Notes: a model not told the origin generated them from the letters alone. A stretch of DNA of 64,000 bases from Maridesulfovibrio salexigens DSM 2638 (GCF_000023445.1 NC_012881.1:1369501-1433500); one strand, 5' to 3'. Shown: positions 46,298-56,910, numbered from the stretch's first letter. Numbers and translations are program-made.

Positions 46298-46783
46298 ATG
46301 CCTAATACTGAATACGTAATTTTCGAGGTTGATTCCTGCAAATTTGCATTGCCTTCGGTTGTTGTGGACCGTGTAGAGCGAGCGGTGCAGCTTACTCCGG
46401 TTCCTGACGCACCTGTTCCTGTTTTGGGAGTGGTAAACTATAGCGGCGATGTTGTTCCGGTTCTTGGTCTGTGGGGCAGGATTGGTGGAGAAGAGCGGGA
46501 CGTAATTCTTAGCGACAGGCTTATTTTCAGCTCTGCCAATGGACGGCGTATGGCTTTGGTTGCGGATAGAATCAGTGACGTGATTGAAATTGATGACAAA
46601 GCTACACATGATGCTGATGAAATCTGGCCGGGAATCTCTCTGCTGAAATCTCTCGCCGGTATGGGAACCGATGTGGTGCTGGTTCAGGATATGAGCAAGC
46701 TCCTTGATCCTGAACAGGAAATGGATTTACTGGCAGCTATTGCAGCAATGAATGAAGCTGAGGACTCCGCAGCAGATGATTAA
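46298..46783 (+). CDS. CheW-like adaptor (WspB position)
   Basis: CheW proteins couple chemoreceptors to the CheA kinase. The 161-residue protein has the CheW pattern: EYVIFEVDSCKFALPSVVVDRVERA, VLGVVNYSGDVVPVLGL and a C-terminal DVVLVQDMSKLL strand. It opens the set CheW, CheR-TPR, CheW, CheA-REC, CheB, which is the order of wspB-C-D-E-F. The stop overlaps the start of the next gene. Confidence 0.92.
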   Translation: MPNTEYVIFEVDSCKFALPSVVVDRVERAVQLTPVPDAPVPVLGVVNYSGDVVPVLGLWGRIGGEERDVILSDRLIFSSANGRRMALVADRISDVIEIDDKATHDADEIWPGISLLKSLAGMGTDVVLVQDMSKLLDPEQEMDLLAAIAAMNEAEDSAADD

Positions 46784-48332
46784 TTTTCTGACTGATGACA
46801 GGGTTAGCGAATTGGCGGACATGGTCCGTAACAGGTTCGGCCTGAATTTTTCCTCGGAAAGGTGGAAGGATTTGCGCAGTGCTGTCGTTCGTTTTCAGCG
46901 AGAGGATTCGTCATTCAAAACCCCTGCCGAGTGTCTGGAATATATCCTTTCCCCGACAGTTGGAACTGATGATCTTGAGCAGTTTATTAATAGACTGACC
47001 ATTGGTGAAACATTTTTCTTTCGCGATACCAATGCATTAAGAGTTCTGGAATATGAAATCCTGCGCAAAATTAGCGGCAGGGGGAGTGGGCTCAACGGTG
47101 CAGCCAGAATCTGGTCAACAGCCTGTTCAACTGGTGAAGAGCCCTATACCCTTGCTATGATCTGCCGCAGGTCTGGAGTCAGTGCTGAAATTTTCGGCAC
47201 GGATATAGACAGCAAGGCTTTAATTAAAGCCCGTGAAGGGTGTTACCGCAAGTGGTCGTTTCGCTCAGAGGACACGGGATTCAGGGATATTTTTTTTCGA
47301 AAGGTCGGTTCCAATTCATTTCTTCTTGATTCGTCCATTAAAAGAATGGTCAATCTTTCTCGCTTGAATCTTATGGATGCATCGGTACCTGTGGCATTAC
47401 AGGATATGGATGTTATTCTCTGCCGTAACGTTCTTATGTATTTTTCGTCTGCGGGAGTAAATTCTGTACTTGATAAACTCTGGGATTGTCTAACTCCGGG
47501 TGGCTGGCTTGTTGCTACTCCCAGTGAATCGGGGTTGCTCAGCAGTCATGGGCGTTTTGAGCCTGTGAATGTAGGTGGAGTTCTTCTGTATCGGAAAAAT
47601 GAAAATTATGTACCGGAATGCCGAATGGACTTTGACGGGTTCAAATTTCGGGATGATTTTAAAACGTCATTCTCCTCAGCAGCAGAACAGTTTGATTTTA
47701 ATGCCCAATTGGAGTCTACTCCGGCTGATTTTGTTGATTTAAAGTTTCCTGAACCGGAAATCCCCGTTCCTGAGGTTGAGTCTGTGCCTGAACCTCCTGT
47801 TATACCGAGAGCGGGGAATGACGGAGCGGCTTTGCTTAAGCAGGCTGGAGAAGTTCGGATGCACGGCGATACCCTTAAAGCTGTATCACTTTATAAAGAA
47901 GTGGTTGAGCATGAGAATCCGAGAGAAATCAAGGCTGCTGCATTTCTGGGAATTGCCGGGATCAAGGCTGATTCCGGTTTAACTGATGAAGCAGCTCTGT
48001 GGTGTGCGAAAGCTCTTGAGCTGGATCGGGTTTCTCCTTGTGCCCACTTTTTACTCGGGCAGATTTGTTTTCAGCAGGGAGATTTGAGTACGGCTTTAGC
48101 TCATATGCGTAATGCTGTTTTTCTGGATAGTGAATTTATTATGGCTCATTTCCTTCTCGGCAATATATATTTAGAGCAGAATGACAGTAATGGGGCATTG
48201 CGGCATTTTCGTATTTCTATGCAGGAGTTGGATAAAATGGATCAGGATGATCCTGTTCCCTGTTCAGATAATGTAACAGCCGGACGGTTGATGGAAATGG
48301 TTCGTTTGGTTCAGCAGCAGTTGGTTCAGTAG
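46776..48332 (+). CDS. CheR-type methyltransferase with TPR repeats (WspC-like)
   Basis: CheR methylates receptor glutamates with SAM for adaptation. The N-terminal helical and methyltransferase domains (to about residue 270) contain IGETFFFRD, the SAM loop ARIWSTACSTGEEPYTLAM and VILCRNVLMYFS. A Pro/Glu linker follows, then 3 or 4 TPR units (around 350-490), the layout of WspC and FrzF-type enzymes. I prefer ATG 46776, which overlaps the cheW stop by 8 bases. About 518 residues. Confidence 0.92.
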   Translation: MINFLTDDRVSELADMVRNRFGLNFSSERWKDLRSAVVRFQREDSSFKTPAECLEYILSPTVGTDDLEQFINRLTIGETFFFRDTNALRVLEYEILRKISGRGSGLNGAARIWSTACSTGEEPYTLAMICRRSGVSAEIFGTDIDSKALIKAREGCYRKWSFRSEDTGFRDIFFRKVGSNSFLLDSSIKRMVNLSRLNLMDASVPVALQDMDVILCRNVLMYFSSAGVNSVLDKLWDCLTPGGWLVATPSESGLLSSHGRFEPVNVGGVLLYRKNENYVPECRMDFDGFKFRDDFKTSFSSAAEQFDFNAQLESTPADFVDLKFPEPEIPVPEVESVPEPPVIPRAGNDGAALLKQAGEVRMHGDTLKAVSLYKEVVEHENPREIKAAAFLGIAGIKADSGLTDEAALWCAKALELDRVSPCAHFLLGQICFQQGDLSTALAHMRNAVFLDSEFIMAHFLLGNIYLEQNDSNGALRHFRISMQELDKMDQDDPVPCSDNVTAGRLMEMVRLVQQQLVQ

Positions 48333-48353
48333 TATTTGACCAAAGGTGGAAGA

Positions 48354-48932
48354 ATGGAAACTAATACCTTGGATTATTTCAAACGTGAAAGCGACAGGGA
48401 GCTTCTTCGCAAGAGAGCGGAAAAGCTGGCCCTGAAAATTTCTGCAGAAACAAATGAAGAGGAGCAAAAGTCCGGCGCACGGGAATATGTTTTTTTTCGC
48501 ATGGGTTCCAATGCTTATGGTTTAGAGACTTCAGTGGTCAAAGAAGTTATGATTCCTGAAGATATTGTTTCCGTTCCTTGCACCCCGGATTTTCATCTTG
48601 GGGTTATGAGTGTGCGCGGTCATTTATGGGCGGTAGTTGATTTATGTGTTTTCCTTGGAACCGGTGATAAGCTTGATTCCGAAAAGCCCGGTGTTGTTCT
48701 GCTGGCTGATGAGGATATGGAATTCTGCATAGCAGTAGATGAGGTTCTCGGGGTGATGCCTGTTGCTGATGCAGATATAAAATCTCTTCCTGACGGTGAA
48801 AACCTGCTGACCGGTTTCAGTATAGGACTCACTGAGGATCGCAGGACCATTCTTAATGGATACGCACTGCTGCGGGAAGAATCGTTCATCATCAATGAGT
48901 TTGTTGGCGGTAGTCGACACGGCCTGTCTTAA
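48354..48932 (+). CDS. Second CheW-like adaptor (WspD position)
   Basis: A charged helical N-terminus of about 45 residues precedes a CheW domain (REYVFFRMGSNAYGLETSVVKEVM, LGVMSVRGHLWAVVDLCVFLG). Wsp-type systems have two CheW proteins of different length, the second longer, as here (192 residues). ATG 48354 with AGGTGG upstream is preferred to an in-frame start 18 bases earlier. cheA follows after 20 bases. Confidence 0.9.
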   Translation: METNTLDYFKRESDRELLRKRAEKLALKISAETNEEEQKSGAREYVFFRMGSNAYGLETSVVKEVMIPEDIVSVPCTPDFHLGVMSVRGHLWAVVDLCVFLGTGDKLDSEKPGVVLLADEDMEFCIAVDEVLGVMPVADADIKSLPDGENLLTGFSIGLTEDRRTILNGYALLREESFIINEFVGGSRHGLS

Positions 48933-48952
48933 CGGGAACACGGGGAGTTGAT

Positions 48953-51280
48953 GTGGGTATGATTGACGGTGATCTAAAGCAAAGACTTTTAGCGGCGTTC
49001 AGAGGGGAAAGCACTGATCGCATGCGGGTCCTTTCCAATGATTTTATGAGATTGGAAAAAGGGTGCGGTAAAGAAGATCTTTCAGCCGTGATCGAATCTT
49101 CTTATCGTGAACTGCATAGTCTGAAAGGTGCGGCAAGAGCTGTCGGACTTGGAATGGTGGAGGAGTTTTGTCAGGCTTTTGAGTCCTTTTTTGCGGTGTT
49201 GAAGAAGGACGGTTTGGTCCCTTCCGATAGAATTTGTTCAATTATGCTGGGGTGGCTTGATTTGCTGGAGGACATGCTTCGTGAGGAGGATGATTCCCGG
49301 GATTTTAAGGTTTCTCCGCAGGTTCAAGTGGCTATTTCCCGCATGAAAGAATTGGCTGAATCACCGCAGCAGATTGAAGCCGAGGGCGGGGAGCAGGATT
49401 CGGATAAAGTTACCCTTTTAGAGAAAAAAGATTTTGAAGTGTTCGGAAAAGCAGACTGTACTGATGCTGAGAGCTCTACCGATGACACTAAGCCTGAGGA
49501 GAGCGTTGAACCGCTTGATCAGCAAAGACAGGACATCACCACTTCCTCTTCAATGGGTGATTCTGTCAGAGTAAGTTCCTCCTTTCTTACCGGCCTTCTT
49601 TTGCAGACAGAAGAGCTGATTTCTTCCCGCAATTCACAGCGTAGCAGAGTTCAGGACATCTCGGAAATGGATGCACTTCTGCGGGAATTCAAGCTGTTTT
49701 TTAATGATTCGCAGGACAAGCGAATTGATTCTTTTTCTGAAGAAGATGCGAAGCTCAATGCGCTTATGGATAAAAAACTGGACGAGTTTTCCAGAAGATT
49801 TAATGCGCTGGAACTCTCGGCGCGGCGTGCAGAGCGTGATCTTACTTTAAAGATTGATTCGCTTCTTGGTGATTTTAAAGATTCTATGCTGCTTCCCTTT
49901 TCTTCCTTGTTGGATGTTTTTCCCCGTATGGTCCGTACTTTGAGCATGGAGCAGGGCAAGGAGTGCAGGATGGAGAGTAGCGGCGAAAATGTGCGTATTG
50001 ATCGCAGAATTCTTGAAATGCTGCACGATCCTCTTATGCATATGATGCGCAACTCCATTGACCACGGTATTGAGAATAGTGAAGACAGGAAAGCTGCCGA
50101 TAAGGACCCTGTGGGCAGGATATTTTTTTCCATTACTCAGACTGATCGAGATGTGGTGAAGATCGTTTACGGTGATGATGGCCGGGGAATTGATCTGGAG
50201 CGCTTGAAAGCGGTAGCGGTAAGTCAGGGGCTTATTTCGGCTGACGATGTTAAGAAAATTGATCGCCGTGCAGCGCTGGATCTTGTTTTTGTTTCCGGTA
50301 TGTCCACCAGTGAGATCATAACTGATATTTCCGGGCGCGGATTGGGCATGGCCATTGTCCGCGATAAGGTGGAATCCCTTGGCGGCAGCGTAGTTCTAGC
50401 CAGCCCTGCGGGGAAAGGGTTCAGGGTTATTTTGAACATCCCCGTGGCCCTGACATCATTCAGGGGTATTGTCGTCGGGGCCGGCGGTAAGAATTTTGTG
50501 TTCCCCAAATCTGGGGTGCGCAAGGTCATGCTGGTTCGGCAGGATGACATAGTTAACACCGGTGGCAAGGAGACTGTTTTTGTCTTGGGAAGGCCGCATC
50601 CTTTGGTTGGTCTTTCAGATATTCTTGAGCTGGGAAGTCAGAATAACCAAAGTAAGTCTTTCCCTGTCCTGATTGTAGGGAAAGCCAGCAAAGCTGTTGC
50701 CATAAGTGTTGATGAATTATCCGGTGAACAGGATGTAATGGCCAAGAGTATGGGACCGTTGCTTAAAAGGGTCCGCAATGTTTCAGGTTTTTCCATGCTT
50801 GGTTCCGGGGAACTTGTACCCATTCTTCATACTCCTGATATGGCTCGTACTGCTTTGGGAATGCATGCAGCGGGCAAGGTTCGGTCTGTTGTTCACAGGC
50901 AGGGAGTTAAGGAACGAAAAACTGTGCTTGTGGCTGAGGATTCCATCACCTCACGCATGCTTCTGAAGAATGTTCTTGAAGCTGCAGGTTACAACGTAAT
51001 TACCGCTGTTAACGGTCTTGATGCCTTGCAGAAGATAGAAGCATCATTACCGGATGTTTTGGTTTCAGATGTTGAGATGCCTCAGATGGACGGCTTCACC
51101 CTGACAGCAAAAGTCCGAAAAATGGACAATAGTGCAAGTTTGCCCATCATTCTTGTCACCTCCCTTGGCTCGGCAGAGGACCGGGAGCGGGGGGTTGATG
51201 CCGGGGCTGATGCTTACATTATTAAATCAAATTTTGATCAGGGTAATTTGTTGGAGGTAATCGGGCGCTTAGTGGGGTGA
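48953..51280 (+). CDS. CheA histidine kinase with receiver domain (WspE-like)
   Basis: The 775-residue kinase has, in order: Hpt with phospho-accepting His55 (ELHSLKGAARAVG), an acidic linker, a dimerisation helix pair, the CheA ATPase (N-box in HDPLMHMMRNSIDHGIE, then DDGRGIDLE and DISGRGLGMAIV), a CheW-like domain, and a C-terminal receiver (VAEDSITSRM, phospho-Asp in VLVSDVEMPQMDG). The start is GTG 48953 after GGGGAG. The built-in receiver is typical of WspE and FrzE, and may be a phosphate sink or relay. No single-domain CheY is in the operon. Confidence 0.94.
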   Translation: MGMIDGDLKQRLLAAFRGESTDRMRVLSNDFMRLEKGCGKEDLSAVIESSYRELHSLKGAARAVGLGMVEEFCQAFESFFAVLKKDGLVPSDRICSIMLGWLDLLEDMLREEDDSRDFKVSPQVQVAISRMKELAESPQQIEAEGGEQDSDKVTLLEKKDFEVFGKADCTDAESSTDDTKPEESVEPLDQQRQDITTSSSMGDSVRVSSSFLTGLLLQTEELISSRNSQRSRVQDISEMDALLREFKLFFNDSQDKRIDSFSEEDAKLNALMDKKLDEFSRRFNALELSARRAERDLTLKIDSLLGDFKDSMLLPFSSLLDVFPRMVRTLSMEQGKECRMESSGENVRIDRRILEMLHDPLMHMMRNSIDHGIENSEDRKAADKDPVGRIFFSITQTDRDVVKIVYGDDGRGIDLERLKAVAVSQGLISADDVKKIDRRAALDLVFVSGMSTSEIITDISGRGLGMAIVRDKVESLGGSVVLASPAGKGFRVILNIPVALTSFRGIVVGAGGKNFVFPKSGVRKVMLVRQDDIVNTGGKETVFVLGRPHPLVGLSDILELGSQNNQSKSFPVLIVGKASKAVAISVDELSGEQDVMAKSMGPLLKRVRNVSGFSMLGSGELVPILHTPDMARTALGMHAAGKVRSVVHRQGVKERKTVLVAEDSITSRMLLKNVLEAAGYNVITAVNGLDALQKIEASLPDVLVSDVEMPQMDGFTLTAKVRKMDNSASLPIILVTSLGSAEDRERGVDAGADAYIIKSNFDQGNLLEVIGRLVG

Positions 51281-51415
51281 TATTTAATTTAACTGTAGAT
51301 AAGTGACGCTCTTATTTGTAGTATTGATGGGCTGATTTTGCGTGCCTGATCGTTAGGGTGTAAATGATAGCTCCAAGTGTAGAAGTTTTAGAAAGTAGTC
51401 AATCGGAGTGGTGAA

Positions 51416-52483
51416 GTGATTAAGGTTTTGATCGTGGACGACTCGGCATCTGTGCGGACTTTGTTTGCTGAGATGTTTAAGCGTGAGCAGGATTTTGAAG
51501 TGGTCGGCTGTGCTGAGGACGGCTACTCTGCGTTGCGCATGGTCCGTGATCTAAAACCGGATGTAGTCACCATGGATGTGAACCTACCTGATTGCGATGG
51601 ATTTCGGGTTACCAGAATGATTATGGAAGATAATCCGGTTCCCATTGTAATTGTCAGTGCCATATACCGGGCCTCGGATGCTGAAATAGGTTTTCGCCTT
51701 ATTGATACCGGTGCTCTTGCTTTTCATAACAAGCCTGCATTGAAAGATGATAATTTTGAAGAACAGATGCAGGAAATCATTATTTCGGCACGTTTGATGT
51801 CAGAAGTCAAAGTTGTCCGCCGTAAGACACGGTTCAGCCGTAAAGATACCGATAGTTCAGTTATACAGCTGGAACCTCCGTCTCTGCCTGAATCATCTCC
51901 CGGTATAGCTAAAGTTGTTTGTATCGGGGCTTCCACCGGTGGTCCGCAGGCTATAAAACAGATTCTTATGTCATTGCCGCAGGGGTTTCCAGCTCCTATA
52001 CTTATCGTCCAGCATATGTCCGAGGGATTTACTGAGGGAATGGTTAACTGGCTTAAAAACAATACCGGTCATGATATCAGGGTTGCCGTCCACAACGAAG
52101 AATTTAAGCCCGGAGTAATTTATTTCGCACCGGAAGGGGTGCATATGGAAGTTTCTTCCAATAGACGTATAGTGCTTACTGATGCGCCGAACGTTAACGG
52201 AATCAAACCTTCTGCATCAATCCTTTTTAATTCTGTTGCCCGGAATTTAGGTCGGGCTGCTGTCGGGGTGTTATTGACCGGAATGGGTAAGGATGGAGCT
52301 GACGGCCTGCTTGAGATAAGGCGCAATGGCGGCTACACTATTGCTCAAGATAAAGAGAGTTCAATTGTTTTTGGTATGCCCGGGGAAGCGGTTAAGATAG
52401 GTGGTGCTGTATCTGTTTTACCGCTTGATAATATTGGGGGAGAGCTCTGTAGGATTTTTTTGGGATTGCTGGAGGATAAATAG
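51416..52483 (+). CDS. CheB-type methylesterase response regulator (WspF-like)
   Basis: CheB demethylates or deamidates receptors when phosphorylated. The 355-residue protein has an N-terminal receiver (phospho-Asp54 in TMDVNLPDCDG) and a C-terminal esterase with Ser in CIGASTGGPQA, His in VQHMSEGFT and Asp in LTGMGKDGADG. The start is GTG 51416. It is 135 bases after cheA, a gap large enough for an internal promoter, and overlaps the next gene by one base. The presence of CheR and CheB shows an adapting system. Confidence 0.94.
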   Translation: MIKVLIVDDSASVRTLFAEMFKREQDFEVVGCAEDGYSALRMVRDLKPDVVTMDVNLPDCDGFRVTRMIMEDNPVPIVIVSAIYRASDAEIGFRLIDTGALAFHNKPALKDDNFEEQMQEIIISARLMSEVKVVRRKTRFSRKDTDSSVIQLEPPSLPESSPGIAKVVCIGASTGGPQAIKQILMSLPQGFPAPILIVQHMSEGFTEGMVNWLKNNTGHDIRVAVHNEEFKPGVIYFAPEGVHMEVSSNRRIVLTDAPNVNGIKPSASILFNSVARNLGRAAVGVLLTGMGKDGADGLLEIRRNGGYTIAQDKESSIVFGMPGEAVKIGGAVSVLPLDNIGGELCRIFLGLLEDK

Positions 52484-54951
52484 TGGGAAGCAATCATATT
52501 CTGGTCGTGGAGGACAGCCTGACTCAGGCTGTTAAGCTGGAATATATTTTATTTGAGAAAGGGTTCAAGGTTTCACTTGTATCCAATGGTGAGAATGCCC
52601 TTCAGCTTTTGGAGGACAAGGATGTCGATCTGGTCATCAGTGATGTCGTCATGCCCGGTATGGATGGCTATGAACTGTGTGAAAAGATCAGGAAGAATTC
52701 CCGCTATAAGGATGTTCCGGTCATATTACTGACCAGTCTTTCCGAACCCGGAGATATTATCAAGGGGTTGAAGAGCGGGGCGACCAACTTCGTAACCAAA
52801 CCTTATGATGAAGGTTTTTTGATCTCACGCATTGAGTCGGTTCTTAAAAATAAATATTTTGATTCTGAAAGTTCCACTGTTCAGGAAGTGGATTTTGAAT
52901 TTCAGGGAGACAAACATGTTCTGAAGGCTGACTTCAGTCAGGTCTTCCATTTGCTGCTTGCAACATACGAAAATACTCTTCTGCAATCCAGACAGCTCGA
53001 TGTTGCCAACCGTAAGCTGCTTGCCCGTGAAGAACAGCTTAGTTCTGTTCTGGCTTCCATGTCTGCTAAAATTGCCGTGCTTGATACGGATATGATGGTT
53101 ATAGCCGCCAATGATTCATGGCGGGAGATTTTTTTACCCGGTACAAGCGAAGACGTTCTGGATGGAATTGATTTCAGAGATGCTGTTTTTTCTTCCGGTT
53201 GTCTGCGTGGTTCTTTGCATGAACTGGTGGATGGTGTCCGTTCTGTTGTAGAAGGAAATAGCCGGAAGTTTTCCTACGAATATTCTTTTGAGCAGGGTGG
53301 GGAGCCTAAATGGTATCTACTGGAAGTAACCCCGATGCAGGGTGAGTCCGGTGGTGCTGTCGCTTCTTTTATTGAGATCACTGAGCGAAAGGAAATGGAG
53401 CGGGAGCTTATTACGGCCCGTGATGCCGCAGAAAAGGCCAACCGTTTCAAATCCCGCTTTCTGGCATCAATGAGCCATGAAATTCGCACGCCTCTTAATG
53501 CCATAATCGGTTTGACTGATCTGACCTTACGATCCGAACTTTCTACAAAACAGGCTGAAGATCTTGAGTTGGTTAAAATTTCCGCTGATCAGCTGCTGAC
53601 TCTGATTAATGATATTCTCGATCTTTCCAAGGTTGAGGCCCGTATGCTTACGCTGGAAGAGTCTGATTTCAGCTTAAGTGAGGCGATGCGTGATGTTGTC
53701 AGAAGCATGGAACAGCAGGCCCGGGATAAGGGGCTAGCCTTGAATATTGAGGTCGACGACGATGTCCCGGAAGCTGTCTGTGGTGATCAGGTCAGGTTAA
53801 AGCAGATTTTGTACAACCTTATCGGCAACTCCATTAAATTCACCGAAAATGGCGGTGTTTTTGTGCAGGTCAGCAAGCTTGAGGATCGCAAGGACTCCGA
53901 TGAAGCCGTCATTCTGGTTTCTGTCCGTGACACCGGAATCGGAATTCCTGACGAAAAGCAGAATATTGTTTTTGAGAGTTTCCGTCAGGCGGATGATTCA
54001 ACTACCCGCAAATTCGGTGGCACCGGATTGGGACTTGCCATTTCCCGGGAACTGGTCGAGATGATGGGCGGCCGGATCGGGGTCAAAAGTTCTGAAGGTT
54101 TCGGCAGTGTTTTTTCTTTCCATGTCGTCTTGAAGTATGGTGATTCCGGTAAACTTGTGTCAGGGCAGGACGCTGACAGTTTTCAAGATCTTTCTGCGGT
54201 CTCTGCTGAATATTCTATTCTTCTGGTTGAGGATAATCCCATCAACGTTCTTGTGGCTACAAGTCTGTTGGAGAAAATGGGACATTCTGTCGAAGTGGCT
54301 TCAAATGGACTGGAAGCGGTCAGCATGCTCTCTGGAATTGATGTTGACCTTGTCCTGATGGATCTGGAAATGCCGGAGATGGACGGTTTTAGTGCATCGA
54401 TGAGTATCCGCAGAGGCAGAGCCGGTGATGCCGCCCGTAACGTCCCAATTATTGCCATGACTGCCCATGCCATGACCGGGGTTAAGGACAAGTGTGCCAA
54501 GGCCGGGATGAATGATTATATTGCAAAGCCAGTACAGTATGTGGACTTGCGGGATGTCATTCTCCGGACCATGAAGGAAAATGCCGGGGTCCCATCAGTC
54601 GTTTCCGAGCCCGTTACGATAGAAGCAAAGGTTATTGATCCTGATAAGGCTAGTGCTATGTATCAGGGGGACAGCTCCTTGTATAATGAGTTGTGCTCAA
54701 TGTTCATGAGTGACGTGTCCGGTGATATTGCGAAATTTAAGGAAGCACGCGAGAGCAACAAAATTTCTGTTGCCAAGAGAATCGTCCATACTTTGAAGAG
54801 TAGTTGCGCCGCTATTTGTGCTCCACGCGCAAGGGACGCGGCTGTGCAGCTTGAAAAAGCCCTGCTCAATGAAGATGCCCAGGCGGTTGAAGAATGTCTT
54901 GCCAAATTTGAGGCTGAGGCGACTAGAGTGTGTGTTGAACTGACCGATTAG
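52483..54951 (+). CDS. Hybrid histidine kinase REC-PAS-HK-REC-Hpt
   Basis: Domain order in 822 residues: receiver (phospho-Asp54 in VISDVVMPGMDG), a linker helix, a PAS domain (about 180-310), HisKA with His332 in SMSHEIRTPLN, an HATPase with N and G boxes, a second receiver (Asp627 in LVLMDLEMPEMDG) and Hpt (His769 in RIVHTLKSS). GTG 52483 overlaps the cheB stop. In Wsp systems this position holds the receiver-GGDEF output WspR. Here the N-terminal receiver could accept phosphate from the CheA-like kinase and pass the signal into a phosphorelay whose final regulator is elsewhere. Confidence 0.92.
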   Translation: MGSNHILVVEDSLTQAVKLEYILFEKGFKVSLVSNGENALQLLEDKDVDLVISDVVMPGMDGYELCEKIRKNSRYKDVPVILLTSLSEPGDIIKGLKSGATNFVTKPYDEGFLISRIESVLKNKYFDSESSTVQEVDFEFQGDKHVLKADFSQVFHLLLATYENTLLQSRQLDVANRKLLAREEQLSSVLASMSAKIAVLDTDMMVIAANDSWREIFLPGTSEDVLDGIDFRDAVFSSGCLRGSLHELVDGVRSVVEGNSRKFSYEYSFEQGGEPKWYLLEVTPMQGESGGAVASFIEITERKEMERELITARDAAEKANRFKSRFLASMSHEIRTPLNAIIGLTDLTLRSELSTKQAEDLELVKISADQLLTLINDILDLSKVEARMLTLEESDFSLSEAMRDVVRSMEQQARDKGLALNIEVDDDVPEAVCGDQVRLKQILYNLIGNSIKFTENGGVFVQVSKLEDRKDSDEAVILVSVRDTGIGIPDEKQNIVFESFRQADDSTTRKFGGTGLGLAISRELVEMMGGRIGVKSSEGFGSVFSFHVVLKYGDSGKLVSGQDADSFQDLSAVSAEYSILLVEDNPINVLVATSLLEKMGHSVEVASNGLEAVSMLSGIDVDLVLMDLEMPEMDGFSASMSIRRGRAGDAARNVPIIAMTAHAMTGVKDKCAKAGMNDYIAKPVQYVDLRDVILRTMKENAGVPSVVSEPVTIEAKVIDPDKASAMYQGDSSLYNELCSMFMSDVSGDIAKFKEARESNKISVAKRIVHTLKSSCAAICAPRARDAAVQLEKALLNEDAQAVEECLAKFEAEATRVCVELTD

Positions 54952-54979
54952 TAGAATTTAGATTTAGTAATAAAAAAAT

Positions 54980-55013
54980 GGCGGAGTGCTTAAAGCTCTC
55001 CGCCTTTTTTTTT
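54980..55013. terminator. Bidirectional terminator after the Wsp-like operon
   Basis: GGCGGAG (54980-54986) pairs with CTCCGCC (54998-55004), with an inner GCT/AGC, followed by nine T on the plus strand. A run of A on the other side lets it serve the convergent pgm. Confidence 0.92.
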
Positions 55014-55033
55014 ATTGTTATGTGAAGTTGGAC

Positions 55034-56683
55034 TTATTTCAGTGCGACTTCAAAAGCAGCATTTACTATCTTGGCCGCTTCTTCCTGAATAGCTACAAGG
55101 TGAGCCAGTCCTTTGAAGGATTCAGCGTAGATTTTATAAATTGATTCAGTGCCGGAAGGACGGGCGGCGAACCAGCCGTTTTCTGTTACAACTTTAAGTC
55201 CGCCTATGGCCTCCCCATTACCGGGGGCAGCGGTCAGGCGCTCTTCAATTGTTTCTCCGGCAAGAGTTTTGGCTTTAACCATATCCGGGGTCAGAATGCT
55301 GAATGCTTTTTTCTGTTCCTCGGTTGCCGGGGTGTCGATGCGTTTATACACCGGATGCCCGAATCTCTTCTCAAGGGAGGTGTAGTGCTCTCCGGGGTCC
55401 TGCTCGGTGATTGCGGTTATTTCAGCCGCAAGCAGGTTCATGATGATACCGTCTTTATCAGTGGTCCATACGGTTCCGTCTTTGCGGAGGAAGGATGCTC
55501 CGGCGCTTTCTTCACCACCGAAACCGCAGGTTCCGTCCAGCAGCGGGTCAACAAACCATTTGAAACCTACCGGGACTTCCATGAGCGGGCGGTTGATGGA
55601 TTCTGCCACCCTGTTGATCATGGAGCTGGAAACGAGGGTTTTACCAACGGTAAGTTTCTCGCTCCATTGCGGTCTATGTTTGTAAAGATATTCAATGGCA
55701 ACAGCCAGATAATGGTTCGGGTTCATCAGACCGCGACTTTTAGTGACGATGCCGTGCCTATCTGTGTCCGGGTCATTGGCGAATGAAATGTCATACTGGT
55801 ATTTGAGCTCAATCAGACCTGCCATAGCGTAAGGAGAGGAGCAATCCATACGGATTTTGCCGTCCTTATCCACATGCATAAAGGAGTATGAGGGATCAAG
55901 CTTCTTGTTTACCACATTGATATTCAGGCCGTACCTTTCAGCAATAGGCTCCCAGAAATCAATAGCTGCTCCGCCGAGGGGATCTACACCGATGCTGAGC
56001 CCTGCGGATGCGATGGCCTGCATATCAACGATGTTTTCCAGATCATCAACATAAGGTGTAATGAAATCAAATTCCTTCGTAGTGTCAGCTTTGATGGCTT
56101 GGCTGAAGGGAACACGTTTTACATCCTTGAGCCCATTCTTCAGGATTTCATTGGCCCTGTTCTGGATGGTGCTGGTTGCTGCGGTCCCTGCAGGTCCGCC
56201 GCTGGGCGGGTTGTATTTGAAACCGCCATCACGCGGGGGGTTGTGGGATGGGGTAATTACTACACCGTCAGCAAATCCGTCTTTCCTGCCCTTGTTGTAC
56301 GAGAGAATTGCATGGGAAATTGCAGGAGTGGGGGTGAATCCCTTGTCGTTGAGCAGCACGGTAACACCATTTGCCGCAAATACTTCAAGGGCTGAAATTT
56401 GAGCCGGTTCTGAAAGGGCATGCGGGTCCTTGCCCATGAAGAGCGGACCTGTGTAGCCTTTTGCTTTTCTGTATTCGCAGATGGCTTGAGCGATTGCGAA
56501 AATGTGGGCTTCGTTAAAGGAGCCGTCAAGGGCAGAACCTCTATGCCCGGAGGTTCCGAAGGCAACAAGATGAGAATCAAGGGAAGGATCAGGTTTTACT
56601 GTATAATACGCTGAAACTAGTCTCGGTATGTTTTCCAGAATGTTTGCAGGAGCCAGTTGTCCTGCCAGTTTGCTAAGAGCCAT
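55034..56683 (-). CDS. pgm: Phosphoglucomutase, alpha-D-glucose-specific
   Basis: Pgm interconverts glucose 1- and 6-phosphate, linking glycolysis to glycogen and cell-surface sugars. The 549-residue protein has the [20 protein letters not shown]-terminus, the phospho-Ser loop [11 protein letters not shown], the metal loop DPDTDRHGI and a C-terminal RPSGTE phosphate-binding motif. It is monocistronic and convergent with the hybrid kinase gene. It may supply UDP-glucose for the glycosyltransferases at the left end, but there is no genetic linkage. Confidence 0.95.
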   Translation of the reverse strand: MALSKLAGQLAPANILENIPRLVSAYYTVKPDPSLDSHLVAFGTSGHRGSALDGSFNEAHIFAIAQAICEYRKAKGYTGPLFMGKDPHALSEPAQISALEVFAANGVTVLLNDKGFTPTPAISHAILSYNKGRKDGFADGVVITPSHNPPRDGGFKYNPPSGGPAGTAATSTIQNRANEILKNGLKDVKRVPFSQAIKADTTKEFDFITPYVDDLENIVDMQAIASAGLSIGVDPLGGAAIDFWEPIAERYGLNINVVNKKLDPSYSFMHVDKDGKIRMDCSSPYAMAGLIELKYQYDISFANDPDTDRHGIVTKSRGLMNPNHYLAVAIEYLYKHRPQWSEKLTVGKTLVSSSMINRVAESINRPLMEVPVGFKWFVDPLLDGTCGFGGEESAGASFLRKDGTVWTTDKDGIIMNLLAAEITAITEQDPGEHYTSLEKRFGHPVYKRIDTPATEEQKKAFSILTPDMVKAKTLAGETIEERLTAAPGNGEAIGGLKVVTENGWFAARPSGTESIYKIYAESFKGLAHLVAIQEEAAKIVNAAFEVALK

Positions 56684-56910
56684 TTAATCCTCCGTATTTT
56701 GAATGCCGATAAAGAATATCAAAGAAATATAAAAAAACAACAGTTAACAGATGTTTTTAAGCTGATTGTAACCTGCTTAGAAGCAGGGAGCATTTCTCGA
56801 TAATTAACAGGTAGCAGATGCCTTTGTCTATGATTCTCGGCAGATATGGGCGCTCTTTTGGTGATAATTGGGAGCAGAAGGAAGGAAATGGAAATAATTA
56901 GGAATTATTT

